NCBI RefSeq assembly: GCF_963576545.1 | Contig: NW_026870594.1 | Span: 186,001 to 250,000, forward strand | Direction: 5' to 3' | DNA length: 64,000 nt | Source: Limanda limanda | Lineage: Eukaryota > Chordata > Actinopteri > Pleuronectiformes > Pleuronectidae | Shown: positions 25,301-39,100 of the stretch, piece by piece | Layout of the letters: the number at the start of each line of letters is the position of its first letter | How positions within the stretch are numbered: position 1 is the stretch's first letter | Notes under the pieces: model-generated | Told to the model about the DNA's origin: nothing | The model's database searches: none | Seen by the model: only the letters and a program-made list of their open reading frames with translations | Program-made: the position numbers and the translations under genes

Positions 25301-27463
25301 CCTTGAGCTTCTCCGACTTTCGGAAGGGTTAGGGTTAGGGTTAGGGATGAAAGCACATAGGAGAAAGAGATATTCTTGAATAACTTTTTTTGTGAAGGTC
25401 GGAGAGACTTGCAAGTAGGCTCTACCCCCACTAAATGGGGTAGCGCGCATCGATCGGTACCATCCTTGAGCTTCTCCGACTTTCGGAAGGGTTAGGGTTA
25501 GGGTTAGGGATGAAAGCACATAGGAGAAAGAGATATTCTTGAATAACTTTTTTTGTGAAGGTCGGAGAGACTTGCAAGTAGGCTCTACCCCCACTAAATG
25601 GGGTAGCGCGCATCGATCGGTACCATCCTTGAGCTTCTCCGACTTTCGGAAGGGTTAGGGTTAGGGTTAGGGATGAAAGCACATAGGAGAAAGAGATATT
25701 CTTGAATAACTTTTTTTGTGAAGGTCGGAGAGACTTGCAAGTAGGCTCTACCCCCACTAAATGGGGTAGCGCGCATCGATCGGTACCATCCTTGAGCTTC
25801 TCCGACTTTCGGAAGGGTTAGGGTTAGGGTTAGGGATGAAAGCACATAGGAGAAAGAGATATTCTTGAATAACTTTTTTTGTGAAGGTCGGAGAGACTTG
25901 CAAGTAGGCTCTACCCCCACTAAATGGGGTAGCGCGCATCGATCGGTACCATCCTTGAGCTTCTCCGACTTTCGGAAGGGTTAGGGTTAGGGATGAAAGC
26001 ACATAGGAGAAAGAGATATTCTTGAATAACTTTTTTTATGAAGGTCGGAGAGACTTGCAAGTAGGCTCTACCCCCACTAAATGGGGTAGCGCGCATCGAT
26101 CGGTACCATCCTTGAGCTTCTCCGACTTTCGGAAGGGTTAGGGTTAGGGTTAGGGATGAAAGCACATAGGAGAAAGAGATATTCTTGAATAACTTTTTTT
26201 GTGAAGGTCGGAGAGACTTGCAAGTAGGCTCTACCCCCACTAAATGGGGTAGCGCGCATCGATCGGTACCATCCTTGAGCTTCTCCGACTTTCGGAAGGG
26301 TTAGGGTTAGGGTTAGGGATGAAAGCACATAGGAGAAAGAGATATTCTTGAATAACTTTTTTTGTGAAGGTCGGAGAGACTTGCAAGTAGGCTCTACCCC
26401 CACTAAATGGGGTAGCGCGCATCGATCGGTACCATCCTTGAGCTTCTCCGACTTTCGGAAGGGTTAGGGTTAGGGTTAGGGATGAAAGCACATAGGAGAA
26501 AGAGATATTCTTGAATAACTTTTTTTGTGAAGGTCGGAGAGACTTTGAAAGTGGTTGCATCTGGACTAATTTGGGTCCTGCGGATCGATTGGTACCATCC
26601 CCGAGCTTGTACGACCTTCGGAAGAGGTCGACCGACGAAATTCCCCCAAATCTGAGGAGATATTCTTGAATTACTTTTTTTGTGAAGGTCGGAGAGACTT
26701 GCAAGTAGGCTCTACCCCCACTAAATGGGGTTGCGCGCATCGATCGGTACCATCCTTGAGCTTCTCCGACTTTCGGAAGGGTTAGGGTTAGGGTTAGGGA
26801 TGAAAGCACATAGGAGAAAGAGATATTCTTGAATAACTTTTTTTGTGAAGGTCGGAGAGACTTGCAAGTAGGCTCTACCCCCACTAAATGGGGTAGCGCG
26901 CATCGATCGGTACCATCCTTGAGCTTCTCCGACTTTCGGAAGGGTTAGGGTTAGGGTTAGGGATGAAAGCACATAGGAGAAAGAGATATTCTTGAATAAC
27001 TTTTTTTGTGAAGGTCGGAGAGACTTGCAAGTAGGCTCTACCCCCACTAAATGGGGTAGCGCGCATCGATCGGTACCATCCTTGAGCTTCTCCGACTTTC
27101 GGAAGGGTTAGGGTTAGGGTTAGGGATGAAAGCACATAGGAGAAAGAGATATTCTTGAATAACTTTTTTTGTGAAGGTCGGAGAGACTTGCAAGTAGGCT
27201 CTACCCCCACTAAATGGGGTAGCGCACATCGATCGGTACCATCCTTGAGCTTCTCCGACTTTCGGAAGGGTTAGGGTTAGGGTTAGGGATGAAAGCACAT
27301 AGGAGAAAGAGATATTCTTGAATAACTTTTTTTGTGAAGGTCGGAGAGACTTGCAAGTAGGCTCTACCCCCACTAAATGGGGTAGCGCGCATCGATCGGT
27401 ACCATCCTTGAGCTTCTCCGACTTTCGGAAGGGTTAGGGTTAGGGTTAGGGATGAAAGCACAT
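22325..27463 (+). repeat. 5,139-bp higher-order repeat, copy 1
   Basis: B units start at 22325, 22806, 23287, 23605, 24086, 24730, 25042 and 26494, with 2, 2, 1, 2, 3, 1(short), 8 and 5 A units after them. Markers are ATCAATCGG with ATCCCTGAG near 23,215, GAAAAG in the B at 23287, CTGCAG in the B at 24086, GACTTTCAAG near 24,452, ATTCGTACC in the B at 24730 and GACTTTGAAAG in the B at 26494. The eight-A run holds one short unit (near 25,980) and one T6 unit. The B units from 22325 to 25042 recur exactly 5,139 bp to the right. Confidence 0.93.
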
Positions 27464-30400
27464 AGGAGAAAGAGATATTCTTGAATAACTTTTTTTGTGA
27501 AGGTCGGAGAGACTTGGAAAGTGGTTGCATCTGGACTAATTTGGGTCCTGCGGATCGATTGGTACCATCCCCGAGCTTGTACGACCTTCGGAAGAGGTCG
27601 ACCGACGAAATTCCCCCAAATCTGAGGAGATATTCTTGAATAACTTTTTTTGTGAAGGTCGGAGAGACTTGCAAGTAGGCTCTACCCCCACTAAATGGGG
27701 TTGCGCGCATCGATCGGTACCATCCTTGAGCTTCTCCGACTTTCGGAAGGGTTAGGGTTAGGGTTAGGGATGAAAGCACATAGGAGAAAGAGATATTCTT
27801 GAATAACTTTTTTTGTGAAGGTCGGAGAGACTTGCAAGTAGGCTCTACCCCCACTAAATGGGGTAGCGCGCATCGATCGGTACCATCCTTGAGCTTCTCC
27901 GACTTTCGGAAGGGTTAGGGTTAGGGTTAGGGATGAAAGCACATAGGAGAAAGAGATATTCTTGAATAACTTTTTTTGTGAAGGTCGGAGAGACTTGGAA
28001 AGTGGTTGCATCTGGACTAATTTGGGTCCTGCGGATCGATTGGTACCATCCCCGAGCTTGTACGACCTTCGGAAGAGGTCGACCGACGAAATTCCCCCAA
28101 ATCTGAGGAGATATTCTTGAATAACTTTTTTTGTGAAGGTCGGAGAGACTTGCAAGTAGGCTCTACCCCCACTAAATGGGGTTGCGCGCATCGATCGGTA
28201 CCATCCTTGAGCTTCTCCGACTTTCGGAAGGGTTAGGGTTAGGGTTAGGGATGAAAGCACATAGGAGAAAGAGATATTCTTGAATAACTTTTTTTGTGAA
28301 GGTCGGAGAGACTTGCAAGTAGGCTCTACCCCCACTAAATGGGGTAGCGCGCATCAATCGGTACCATCCCTGAGCTTCTCCGACTTTCGGAAGGGTTAGG
28401 GTTAGGGTTAGGGATGAAAGCACATAGGAGAAAGAGATATTCTTGAATAACTTTTTTTGTGAAGGTCGGAGAGACTTGAAAAGTGGTTGCATCTGGACTA
28501 ATTTGGGTCCTGCGGATCGATTGGTACCATCCCCGAGCTTGTACGACCTTCGGAAGAGGTCGACCGACGAAATTCCCCCAAATCTGAGGAGATATTCTTG
28601 AATAACTTTTTTTGTGAAGGTCGGAGAGACTTGCAAGTAGGCTCTACCCCCACTAAATGGGGTAGCGCGCATCGATCGGTACCATCCTTGAGCTTCTCCG
28701 ACTTTCGGAAGGGTTAGGGTTAGGGTTAGGGATGAAAGCACATAGGAGAAAGAGATATTCTTGAATAACTTTTTTTGTGAAGGTCGGAGAGACTTGGAAA
28801 GTGGTTGCATCTGGACTAATTTGGGTCCTGCGGATCGATTGGTACCATCCCCGAGCTTGTACGACCTTCGGAAGAGGTCGACCGACGAAATTCCCCCAAA
28901 TCTGAGGAGATATTCTTGAATAACTTTTTTTGTGAAGGTCGGAGAGACTTGCAAGTAGGCTCTACCCCCACTAAATGGGGTTGCGCGCATCGATCGGTAC
29001 CATCCTTGAGCTTCTCCGACTTTCGGAAGGGTTAGGGTTAGGGTTAGGGATGAAAGCACATAGGAGAAAGAGATATTCTTGAATAACTTTTTTTGTGAAG
29101 GTCGGAGAGACTTGCAAGTAGGCTCTACCCCCACTAAATGGGGTAGCGCGCATCGATCGGTACCATCCTTGAGCTTCTCCGACTTTCGGAAGGGTTAGGG
29201 TTAGGGTTAGGGATGAAAGCACATAGGAGAAAGAGATATTCTTGAATAACTTTTTTTGTGAAGGTCGGAGAGACTTGGAAAGTGGTTGCATCTGGACTAA
29301 TTTGGGTCCTGCAGATCGATTGGTACCATCCCCGAGCTTGTACGACCTTCGGAAGAGGTCGACCGACGAAATTCCCCCAAATCTGAGGAGATATTCTTGA
29401 ATAACTTTTTTTGTGAAGGTCGGAGAGACTTGCAAGTAGGCTCTACCCCCACTAAATGGGGTTGCGCGCATCGATCGGTACCATCCTTGAGCTTCTCCGA
29501 CTTTCGGAAGGGTTAGGGTTAGGGTTAGGGATGAAAGCACATAGGAGAAAGAGATATTCTTGAATAACTTTTTTTGTGAAGGTCGGAGAGACTTTCAAGT
29601 AGGCTCTACCCCCACTAAATGGGGTAGCGCGCATCGATCGGTACCATCCTTGAGCTTCTCCGACTTTCGGAAGGGTTAGGGTTAGGGTTAGGGATGAAAG
29701 CACATAGGAGAAAGAGATATTCTTGAATAACTTTTTTTGTGAAGGTCGGAGAGACTTGCAAGTAGGCTCTACCCCCACTAAATGGGGTAGCGCGCATCGA
29801 TCGGTACCATCCTTGAGCTTCTCCGACTTTCGGAAGGGTTAGGGTTAGGGTTAGGGATGAAAGCACATAGGAGAAAGAGATATTCTTGAATAACTTTTTT
29901 TGTGAAGGTCGGAGAGACTTGGAAAGTGGTTGCATCTGGACTAATTTGGGTCCTGCGGATCGATTCGTACCATCCCCGAGCTTGTACGACCTTCGGAAGA
30001 GGTCGACCGACGAAATTCCCCCAAATCTGAGGAGATATTCTTGAATAACTTTTTTTGTGAAGGTCGGAGAGACTTGCAAGTAGGCTCTACCCCCACTAAA
30101 TGGGGTAGCGCGCATCGATCGGTACCATCCTTGAGCTTCTCCGACTTTCGGAAGGGTTAGGGTTAGGGATGAAAGCACATAGGAGAAAGAGATATTCTTG
30201 AATAACTTTTTTTGTGAAGGTCGGAGAGACTTGGAAAGTGGTTGCATCTGGACTAATTTGGGTCCTGCGGATCGATTGGTACCATCCCCGAGCTTGTACG
30301 ACCTTCGGAAGAGGTCGACCGACGAAATTCCCCCAAATCTGAGGAGATATTCTTGAATAACTTTTTTTGTGAAGGTCGGAGAGACTTGCAAGTAGGCTCT

Positions 30401-31476
30401 ACCCCCACTAAATGGAGTTGCGCGCATCGATCGGTACCATCCTTGAGCTTCTCCGACTTTCGGAAGGGTTAGGGTTAGGGTTAGGGATGAAAGCACATAG
30501 GAGAAAGAGATATTCTTGAATAACTTTTTTTGTGAAGGTCGGAGAGACTTGCAAGTAGGCTCTACCCCCACTAAATGGGGTAGCGCGCATCGATCGGTAC
30601 CATCCTTGAGCTTCTCCGACTTTCGGAAGGGTTAGGGTTAGGGTTAGGGATGAAAGCACATAGGAGAAAGAGATATTCTTGAATAACTTTTTTTGTGAAG
30701 GTCGGAGAGACTTGCAAGTAGGCTCTACCCCCACTAAATGGGGTAGCGCGCATCGATCGGTACCATCCTTGAGCTTCTCCGACTTTCGGAAGGGTTAGGG
30801 TTAGGGTTAGGGATGAAAGCACATAGGAGAAAGAGATATTCTTGAATAACTTTTTTTGTGAAGGTCGGAGAGACTTGCAAGTAGGCTCTACCCCCACTAA
30901 ATGGGGTAGCGCGCATCGATCGGTACCATCCTTGAGCTTCTCCGACTTTCGGAAGGGTTAGGGTTAGGGTTAGGGATGAAAGCACATAGGAGAAAGAGAT
31001 ATTCTTGAATAACTTTTTTTGTGAAGGTCGGAGAGACTTGCAAGTAGGCTCTACCCCCACTAAATGGGGTAGCGCGCATCGATCGGTACCATCCTTGAGC
31101 TTCTCCGACTTTCGGAAGGGTTAGGGTTAGGGTTAGGGATGAAAGCACATAGGAGAAAGAGATATTCTTGAATAACTTTTTTTATGAAGGTCGGAGAGAC
31201 TTGCAAGTAGGCTCTACCCCCACTAAATGGGGTAGCGCGCATCGATCGGTACCATCCTTGAGCTTCTCCGACTTTCGGAAGGGTTAGGGTTAGGGTTAGG
31301 GATGAAAGCACATAGGAGAAAGAGATATTCTTGAATAACTTTTTTTGTGAAGGTCGGAGAGACTTGCAAGTAGGCTCTACCCCCACTAAATGGGGTAGCG
31401 CGCATCGATCGGTACCATCCTTGAGCTTCTCCGACTTTCGGAAGGGTTAGGGTTAGGGTTAGGGATGAAAGCACAT
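27464..31476 (+). repeat. 5,139-bp higher-order repeat, copy 2 (shortened run)
   Basis: B units start at 27464, 27945, 28426, 28744, 29225, 29869 and 30181, with the same A counts and markers as copy 1. The final A run has seven units instead of eight, none short, so copy 2 has changed by one monomer and by the indels since duplication. The TTTATGAAGG variant (near 26,037 in copy 1) recurs near 31,183. Confidence 0.93.
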
Positions 31477-32275
31477 AGGAGAAAGAGATATTCTTGAATA
31501 ACTTTTTTTGTGAAGGTCGGAGAGACTTTGAAAGTGGTTGCATCTGGACTAATTTGGGTCCTGCGGATCGATTGGTACCATCCCCGAGCTTGTACGACCT
31601 TCGGAAGAGGTCGACCGACGAAATTCCCCCAAATCTGAGGAGATATTCTTGAATTACTTTTTTTGTGAAGGTCGGAGAGACTTGCAAGTAGGCTCTACCC
31701 CCACTAAATGGGGTTGCGCGCATCGATCGGTACCATCCTTGAGCTTCTCCGACTTTCGGAAGGGTTAGGGTTAGGGTTAGGGATGAAAGCACATAGGAGA
31801 AAGAGATATTCTTGAATAACTTTTTTTGTGAAGGTCGGAGAGACTTGCAAGTAGGCTCTACCCCCACTAAATGGGGTAGCGCGCATCGATCGGTACCATC
31901 CTTGAGCTTCTCCGACTTTCGGAAGGGTTAGGGTTAGGGTTAGGGATGAAAGCACATAGGAGAAAGAGATATTCTTGAATAACTTTTTTTGTGAAGGTCG
32001 GAGAGACTTGCAAGTAGGCTCTACCCCCACTAAATGGGGTAGCGCGCATCGATCGGTACCATCGTTGAGCTTCTCCGACTTTCGGAAGGGTTAGGGTTAG
32101 GGTTAGGGATGAAAGCACATAGGAGAAAGAGATATTCTTGAATAACTTTTTTTGTGAAGGTCGGAGAGACTTGGAAAGTGGTTGCATCTGGACTAATTTG
32201 GATCCTGCGGATCGATTGGTACCATCCCCGAGCTTGTACGACCTTCGGAAGAGGTCGACCGACGAAATTCCCCCA
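31477..32275 (+). repeat. 799-bp cassette, copy 1 (marked B, A3, BamHI-B)
   Basis: The first B (31477) has GACTTTGAAAG in place of GACTTGGAAAG. The A after it has GAATTAC and GGGGTTGCG. A later A has ACCATCGTTGAG. The second B (32121) has TTTGGATCCTG, which creates a BamHI hexamer absent from ordinary B units. All of these occur together in five other places. This copy still has CTTCGGAAG in the second B, the ancestral state. Confidence 0.92.
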
Positions 32276-33253
32276 AATCTGAGGAGATATTCTTGAATAA
32301 CTTTTTTTGTGAAGGTCGGAGAGACTTGCAAGTAGGCTCTACCCCCACTAAATGGGGTAGCGCGCATCGATCGGTACCATCCTTGAGCTTCTCCGACTTT
32401 CGGAAGGGTTAGGGTTAGGGTTAGGGATGAAAGCACATAGGAGAAAGAGATATTCTTGAATAACTTTTTTTGTGAAGGTCGGAGAGACTTGCAAGTAGGC
32501 TCTACCCCCACTAAATGGGGTAGCGCGCATCGATCGGTACCATCCTTGAGCTTCTCCGACTTTCGGAAGGGTTAGGGTTAGGGTTAGGGATGAAAGCACA
32601 TAGGAGAAAGAGATATTCTTGAATAACTTTTTTTGTGAAGGTCGGAGAGACTTGCAAGTAGGCTCTACCCCCACTAAATGGGGTAGCGCGCATCGATCGG
32701 TACCATCCTTGAGCTTCTCCGACTTTCGGAAGGGTTAGGGTTAGGGTTAGGGATGAAAGCACATAGGAGAAAGAGATATTCTTGAATAACTTTTTTTATG
32801 AAGGTCGGAGAGACTTGCAAGTAGGCTCTACCCCCACTAAATGGGGTAGCGCGCATCGATCGGTACCATCCTTGAGCTTCTCCGACTTTCGGAAGGGTTA
32901 GGGTTAGGGTTAGGGATGAAAGCACATAGGAGAAAGAGATATTCTTGAATAACTTTTTTTGTGAAGGTCGGAGAGACTTGCAAGTAGGCTCTACCCCCAC
33001 TAAATGGGGTAGCGCGCATCGATCGGTACCATCCTTGAGCTTCTCCGACTTTCGGAAGGGTTAGGGTTAGGGTTAGGGATGAAAGCACATAGGAGAAAGA
33101 GATATTCTTGAATAACTTTTTTTGTGAAGGTCGGAGAGACTTGCAAGTAGGCTCTACCCCCACTAAATGGGGTAGCGCGCATCGATCGGTACCATCCTTG
33201 AGCTTCTCCGACTTTCGGAAGGGTTAGGGTTAGGGTTAGGGATGAAAGCACAT
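32276..33253 (+). repeat. Six-A run between cassette copies
   Basis: Six 163-bp A units with no B. One carries TTTATGAAGG near 32,798, matching units near 26,037, 31,183 and 39,410. The rest are near consensus. Confidence 0.88.
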
Positions 33254-34052
33254 AGGAGAAAGAGATATTCTTGAATAACTTTTTTTGTGAAGGTCGGAGA
33301 GACTTTGAAAGTGGTTGCATCTGGACTAATTTGGGTCCTGCGGATCGATTGGTACCATCCCCGAGCTTGTACGACCTTCGGAAGAGGTCGACCGACGAAA
33401 TTCCCCCAAATCTGAGGAGATATTCTTGAATTACTTTTTTTGTGAAGGTCGGAGAGACTTGCAAGTAGGCTCTACCCCCACTAAATGGGGTTGCGCGCAT
33501 CGATCGGTACCATCCTTGAGCTTCTCCGACTTTCGGAAGGGTTAGGGTTAGGGTTAGGGATGAAAGCACATAGGAGAAAGAGATATTCTTGAATAACTTT
33601 TTTTGTGAAGGTCGGAGAGACTTGCAAGTAGGCTCTACCCCCACTAAATGGGGTAGCGCGCATCGATCGGTACCATCCTTGAGCTTCTCCGACTTTCGGA
33701 AGGGTTAGGGTTAGGGTTAGGGATGAAAGCACATAGGAGAAAGAGATATTCTTGAATAACTTTTTTTGTGAAGGTCGGAGAGACTTGCAAGTAGGCTCTA
33801 CCCCCACTAAATGGGGTAGCGCGCATCGATCGGTACCATCGTTGAGCTTCTCCGACTTTCGGAAGGGTTAGGGTTAGGGTTAGGGATGAAAGCACATAGG
33901 AGAAAGAGATATTCTTGAATAACTTTTTTTGTGAAGGTCGGAGAGACTTGGAAAGTGGTTGCATCTGGACTAATTTGGATCCTGCGGATCGATTGGTACC
34001 ATCCCCGAGCTTGTACGACCTTCGGAAGAGGTCGACCGACGAAATTCCCCCA
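33254..34052 (+). repeat. 799-bp cassette, copy 2
   Basis: B units start at 33254 and 33898, 1,777 bp from copy 1, with all cassette markers including ATCGTTGAG near 33,840. The second B has TTTGGATCCTG and the ancestral CTTCGGAAG. Copies 1 and 2 are therefore one branch and the four later copies, which have CTTCAG, are another. Confidence 0.92.
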
Positions 34053-36163
34053 AATCTGAGGAGATATTCTTGAATAACTTTTTTTGTGAAGGTCGGAGAG
34101 ACTTGCAAGTAGGCTCTACCCCCACTAAATGGGGTAGCGCGCATCGATCGGTACCATCCTTGAGCTTCTCCGACTTTCGGAAGGGTTAGGGTTAGGGTTA
34201 GGGATGAAAGCACATAGGAGAAAGAGATATTCTTGAATAACTTTTTTTGTGAAGGTCGGAGAGACTTGCAAGTAGGCTCTACCCCCACTAAATGGGGTAG
34301 CGCGCATCGATCGGTACCATCCTTGAGCTTCTCCGACTTTCGGAAGGGTTAGGGTTAGGGTTAGGGATGAAAGCACATAGGAGAAAGAGATATTCTTGAA
34401 TAACTTTTTTTGTGAAGGTCGGAGAGACTTGCAAGTAGGCTCTACCCCCACTAAATGGGGTAGCGCGCATCGATCGGTACCATCCTTGAGCTTCTCCGAC
34501 TTTCGGAAGGGTTAGGGTTAGGGTTAGGGATGAAAGCACATAGGAGAAAGAGATATTCTTGAATAACTTTTTTTGTGAAGGTCGGAGAGACTTGCAAGTA
34601 GGCTCTACCCCCACTAAATGGGGTAGCGCGCATCGATCGGTACCATCCTTGAGCTTCTCCGACTTTCGGAAGGGTTAGGGTTAGGGTTAGGGATGAAAGC
34701 ACATAGGAGAAAGAGATATTCTTGAATAACTTTTTTTGTGAAGGTCGGAGAGACTTGGAAAGTGGTTGCATCTGGACTAATTTGGGTCCTGCGGATCGAT
34801 TGGTACCATCCCCGAGCTTGTACGACCTTCGGAAGAGGTCGACCGACGAAATTCCCCCAAATCTGAGGAGATATTCTTGAATAAATTTTTTTGTGAAGGT
34901 CGGAGAGACTTGCAAGTAGGCTCTACCCCCACTAAATGGAGTTGCGCGCATCGATCGGTACCATCCTTGAGCTTCTCCGACTTTCGGAAGGGTTAGGGTT
35001 AGGGTTAGGGATGAAAGCACATAGGAGAAAGAGATATTCTTGAATAACTTTTTTTGTGAAGGTCGGAGAGACTTGCAAGTAGGCTCTACCCCCACTAAAT
35101 GGGGTAGCGCGCATCGATCGGTACCATCCTTGAGCTTCTCCGACTTTCGGAAGGGTTAGGGTTAGGGTTAGGGATGAAAGCACATAGGAGAAAGAGATAT
35201 TCTTGAATAACTTTTTTTGTGAAGGTCGGAGAGACTTGCAAGTAGGCTCTACCCCCACTAAATGGGGTAGCGCGCATCGATCGGTACCATCCTTGAGCTT
35301 CTCCGACTTTCGGAAGGGTTAGGGTTAGGGTTAGGGATGAAAGCACATAGGAGAAAGAGATATTCTTGAATAACTTTTTTTGTGAAGGTCGGAGAGACTT
35401 GCAAGTAGGCTCTACCCCCACTAAATGGGGTAGCGCGCATCGATCGGTACCATCCTTGAGCTTCTCCGACTTTCGGAAGGGTTAGGGTTAGGGTTAGGGA
35501 TGAAAGCACATAGGAGAAAGAGATATTCTTGAATAACTTTTTTTGTGAAGGTCGGAGAGACTTGCAAGTAGGCTCTACCCCCACTAAATGGGGTAGCGCG
35601 CATCGATCGGTACCATCCTTGAGCTTCTCCGACTTTCGGAAGGGTTAGGGTTAGGGTTAGGGATGAAAGCACATAGGAGAAAGAGATATTCTTGAATAAC
35701 TTTTTTTATGAACGTCGGAGAGACTTGCAAGTAGGCTCTACCCCCACTAAATGGGGTAGCGCGCATCGATCGGTACCATCCTTGAGCTTCTCCGACTTTC
35801 GGAAGGGTTAGGGTTAGGGTTAGGGATGAAAGCACATAGGAGAAAGAGATATTCTTGAATAACTTTTTTTGTGAAGGTCGGAGAGACTTGCAAGTAGGCT
35901 TTACCCCCACTAAATGGGGTAGCGCGCATCGATCGGTACCATCCTTGAGCTTCTCCGACTTTCGGAAGGGTTAGGGTTAGGGTTAGGGATGAAAGCACAT
36001 AGGAGAAAGAGATATTCTTGAATAACTTTTTTTGTGAAGGTCGGAGAGACTTGCAAGTAGGCTCTACCCCCACTAAATGGGGTAGCGCGCATCGATCGGT
36101 ACCATCCTTGAGCTTCTCCGACTTTCGGAAGGGTTAGGGTTAGGGTTAGGGATGAAAGCACAT
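34053..36163 (+). repeat. A4 B A8 segment with GGAGTTG marker
   Basis: One B at 34705. The A after it has AAATTTTT (near 34,884) and GGAGTTGCG, and the eight-A run contains TTTATGAACG near 35,710 and a private GGCTTTACC near 35,900. In equivalent runs the eight A units lead into a cassette, but here they lead into the 5,139-type segment at 36164. This makes it a likely recombination junction. Confidence 0.85.
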
Positions 36164-39100
36164 AGGAGAAAGAGATATTCTTGAATAACTTTTTTTGTGA
36201 AGGTCGGAGAGACTTGGAAAGTGGTTGCATCTGGACTAATTTGGGTCCTGCGGATCGATTGGTACCATCCCCGAGCTTGTACGACCTTCGGAAGAGGTCG
36301 ACCGACGAAATTCCCCCAAATCTGAGGAGATATTCTTGAATAACTTTTTTTGTGAAGGTCGGAGAGACTTGCAAGTAGGCTCTACCCCCACTAAATGGGG
36401 TTGCGCGCATCGATCGGTACCATCCTTGAGCTTCTCCGACTTTCGGAAGGGTTAGGGTTAGGGTTAGGGATGAAAGCACATAGGAGAAAGAGATATTCTT
36501 GAATAACTTTTTTTGTGAAGGTCGGAGAGACTTGCAAGTAGGCTCTACCCCCACTAAATGGGGTAGCGCGCATCAATCGGTACCATCCCTGAGCTTCTCC
36601 GACTTTCGGAAGGGTTAGGGTTAGGGTTAGGGATGAAAGCACATAGGAGAAAGAGATATTCTTGAATAACTTTTTTTGTGAAGGTCGGAGAGACTTGAAA
36701 AGTGGTTGCATCTGGACTAATTTGGGTCCTGCGGATCGATTGGTACCATCCCCGAGCTTGTACGACCTTCGGAAGAGGTCGACCGACGAAATTCCCCCAA
36801 ATCTGAGGAGATATTCTTGAATAACTTTTTTTGTGAAGGTCGGAGAGACTTGCAAGTAGGCTCTACCCCCACTAAATGGGGTAGCGCGCATCGATCGGTA
36901 CCATCCTTGAGCTTCTCCGACTTTCGGAAGGGTTAGGGTTAGGGTTAGGGATGAAAGCACATAGGAGAAAGAGATATTCTTGAATAACTTTTTTTGTGAA
37001 GGTCGGAGAGACTTGGAAAGTGGTTGCATCTGGACTAATTTGGGTCCTGCGGATCGATTGGTACCATCCCCGAGCTTGTACGACCTTCGGAAGAGGTCGA
37101 CCGACGAAATTCCCCCAAATCTGAGGAGATATTCTTGAATAACTTTTTTTGTGAAGGTCGGAGAGACTTGCAAGTAGGCTCTACCCCCACTAAATGGGGT
37201 TGCGCGCATCGATCGGTACCATCCTTGAGCTTCTCCGACTTTCGGAAGGGTTAGGGTTAGGGTTAGGGATGAAAGCACATAGGAGAAAGAGATATTCTTG
37301 AATAACTTTTTTTGTGAAGGTCGGAGAGACTTGCAAGTAGGCTCTACCCCCACTAAATGGGGTAGCGCGCATCGATCGGTACCATCCTTGAGCTTCTCCG
37401 ACTTTCGGAAGGGTTAGGGTTAGGGTTAGGGATGAAAGCACATAGGAGAAAGAGATATTCTTGAATAACTTTTTTTGTGAAGGTCGGAGAGACTTGGAAA
37501 GTGGTTGCATCTGGACTAATTTGGGTCCTGCAGATCGATTGGTACCATCCCCGAGCTTGTACGACCTTCGGAAGAGGTCGACCGACGAAATTCCCCCAAA
37601 TCTGAGGAGATATTCTTGAATAACTTTTTTTGTGAAGGTCGGAGAGACTTGCAAGTAGGCTCTACCCCCACTAAATGGGGTTGCGCGCATCGATCGGTAC
37701 CATCCTTGAGCTTCTCCGACTTTCGGAAGGGTTAGGGTTAGGGTTAGGGATGAAAGCACATAGGAGAAAGAGATATTCTTGAATAACTTTTTTTGTGAAG
37801 GTCGGAGAGACTTTCAAGTAGGCTCTACCCCCACTAAATGGGGTAGCGCGCATCGATCGGTACCATCCTTGAGCTTCTCCGACTTTCGGAAGGGTTAGGG
37901 TTAGGGTTAGGGATGAAAGCACATAGGAGAAAGAGATATTCTTGAATAACTTTTTTTGTGAAGGTCGGAGAGACTTGCAAGTAGGCTCTACCCCCACTAA
38001 ATGGGGTAGCGCGCATCGATCGGTACCATCCTTGAGCTTCTCCGACTTTCGGAAGGGTTAGGGTTAGGGTTAGGGATGAAAGCACATAGGAGAAAGAGAT
38101 ATTCTTGAATAACTTTTTTTGTGAAGGTCGGAGAGACTTGGAAAGTGGTTGCATCTGGACTAATTTGGGTCCTGCGGATCGATTCGTACCATCCCCGAGC
38201 TTGTACGACCTTCGGAAGAGGTCGACCGACGAAATTCCCCCAAATCTGAGGAGATATTCTTGAATAACTTTTTTTGTGAAGGTCGGAGAGACTTGCAAGT
38301 AGGCTCTACCCCCACTAAATGGGGTAGCGCGCATCGATCGGTACCATCCTTGAGCTTCTCCGACTTTCGGAAGGGTTAGGGTTAGGGATGAAAGCACATA
38401 GGAGAAAGAGATATTCTTGAATAACTTTTTTTGTGAAGGTCGGAGAGACTTGGAAAGTGGTTGCATCTGGACTAATTTGGGTCCTGCGGATCGATTGGTA
38501 CCATCCCCGAGCTTGTACGACCTTCGGAAGAGGTCGACCGACGAAATTCCCCCAAATCTGAGGAGATATTCTTGAATAACTTTTTTTGTGAAGGTCGGAG
38601 AGACTTGCAAGTAGGCTCTACCCCCACTAAATGGAGTTGCGCGCATCGATCGGTACCATCCTTGAGCTTCTCCGACTTTCGGAAGGGTTAGGGTTAGGGT
38701 TAGGGATGAAAGCACATAGGAGAAAGAGATATTCTTGAATAACTTTTTTTGTGAAGGTCGGAGAGACTTGCAAGTAGGCTCTACCCCCACTAAATGGGGT
38801 AGCGCGCATCGATCGGTACCATCCTTGAGCTTCTCCGACTTTCGGAAGGGTTAGGGTTAGGGTTAGGGATGAAAGCACATAGGAGAAAGAGATATTCTTG
38901 AATAACTTTTTTTGTGAAGGTCGGAGAGACTTGCAAGTAGGCTCTACCCCCACTAAATGGGGTAGCGCGCATCGATCGGTACCATCCTTGAGCTTCTCCG
39001 ACTTTCGGAAGGGTTAGGGTTAGGGTTAGGGATGAAAGCACATAGGAGAAAGAGATATTCTTGAATAACTTTTTTTGTGAAGGTCGGAGAGACTTGCAAG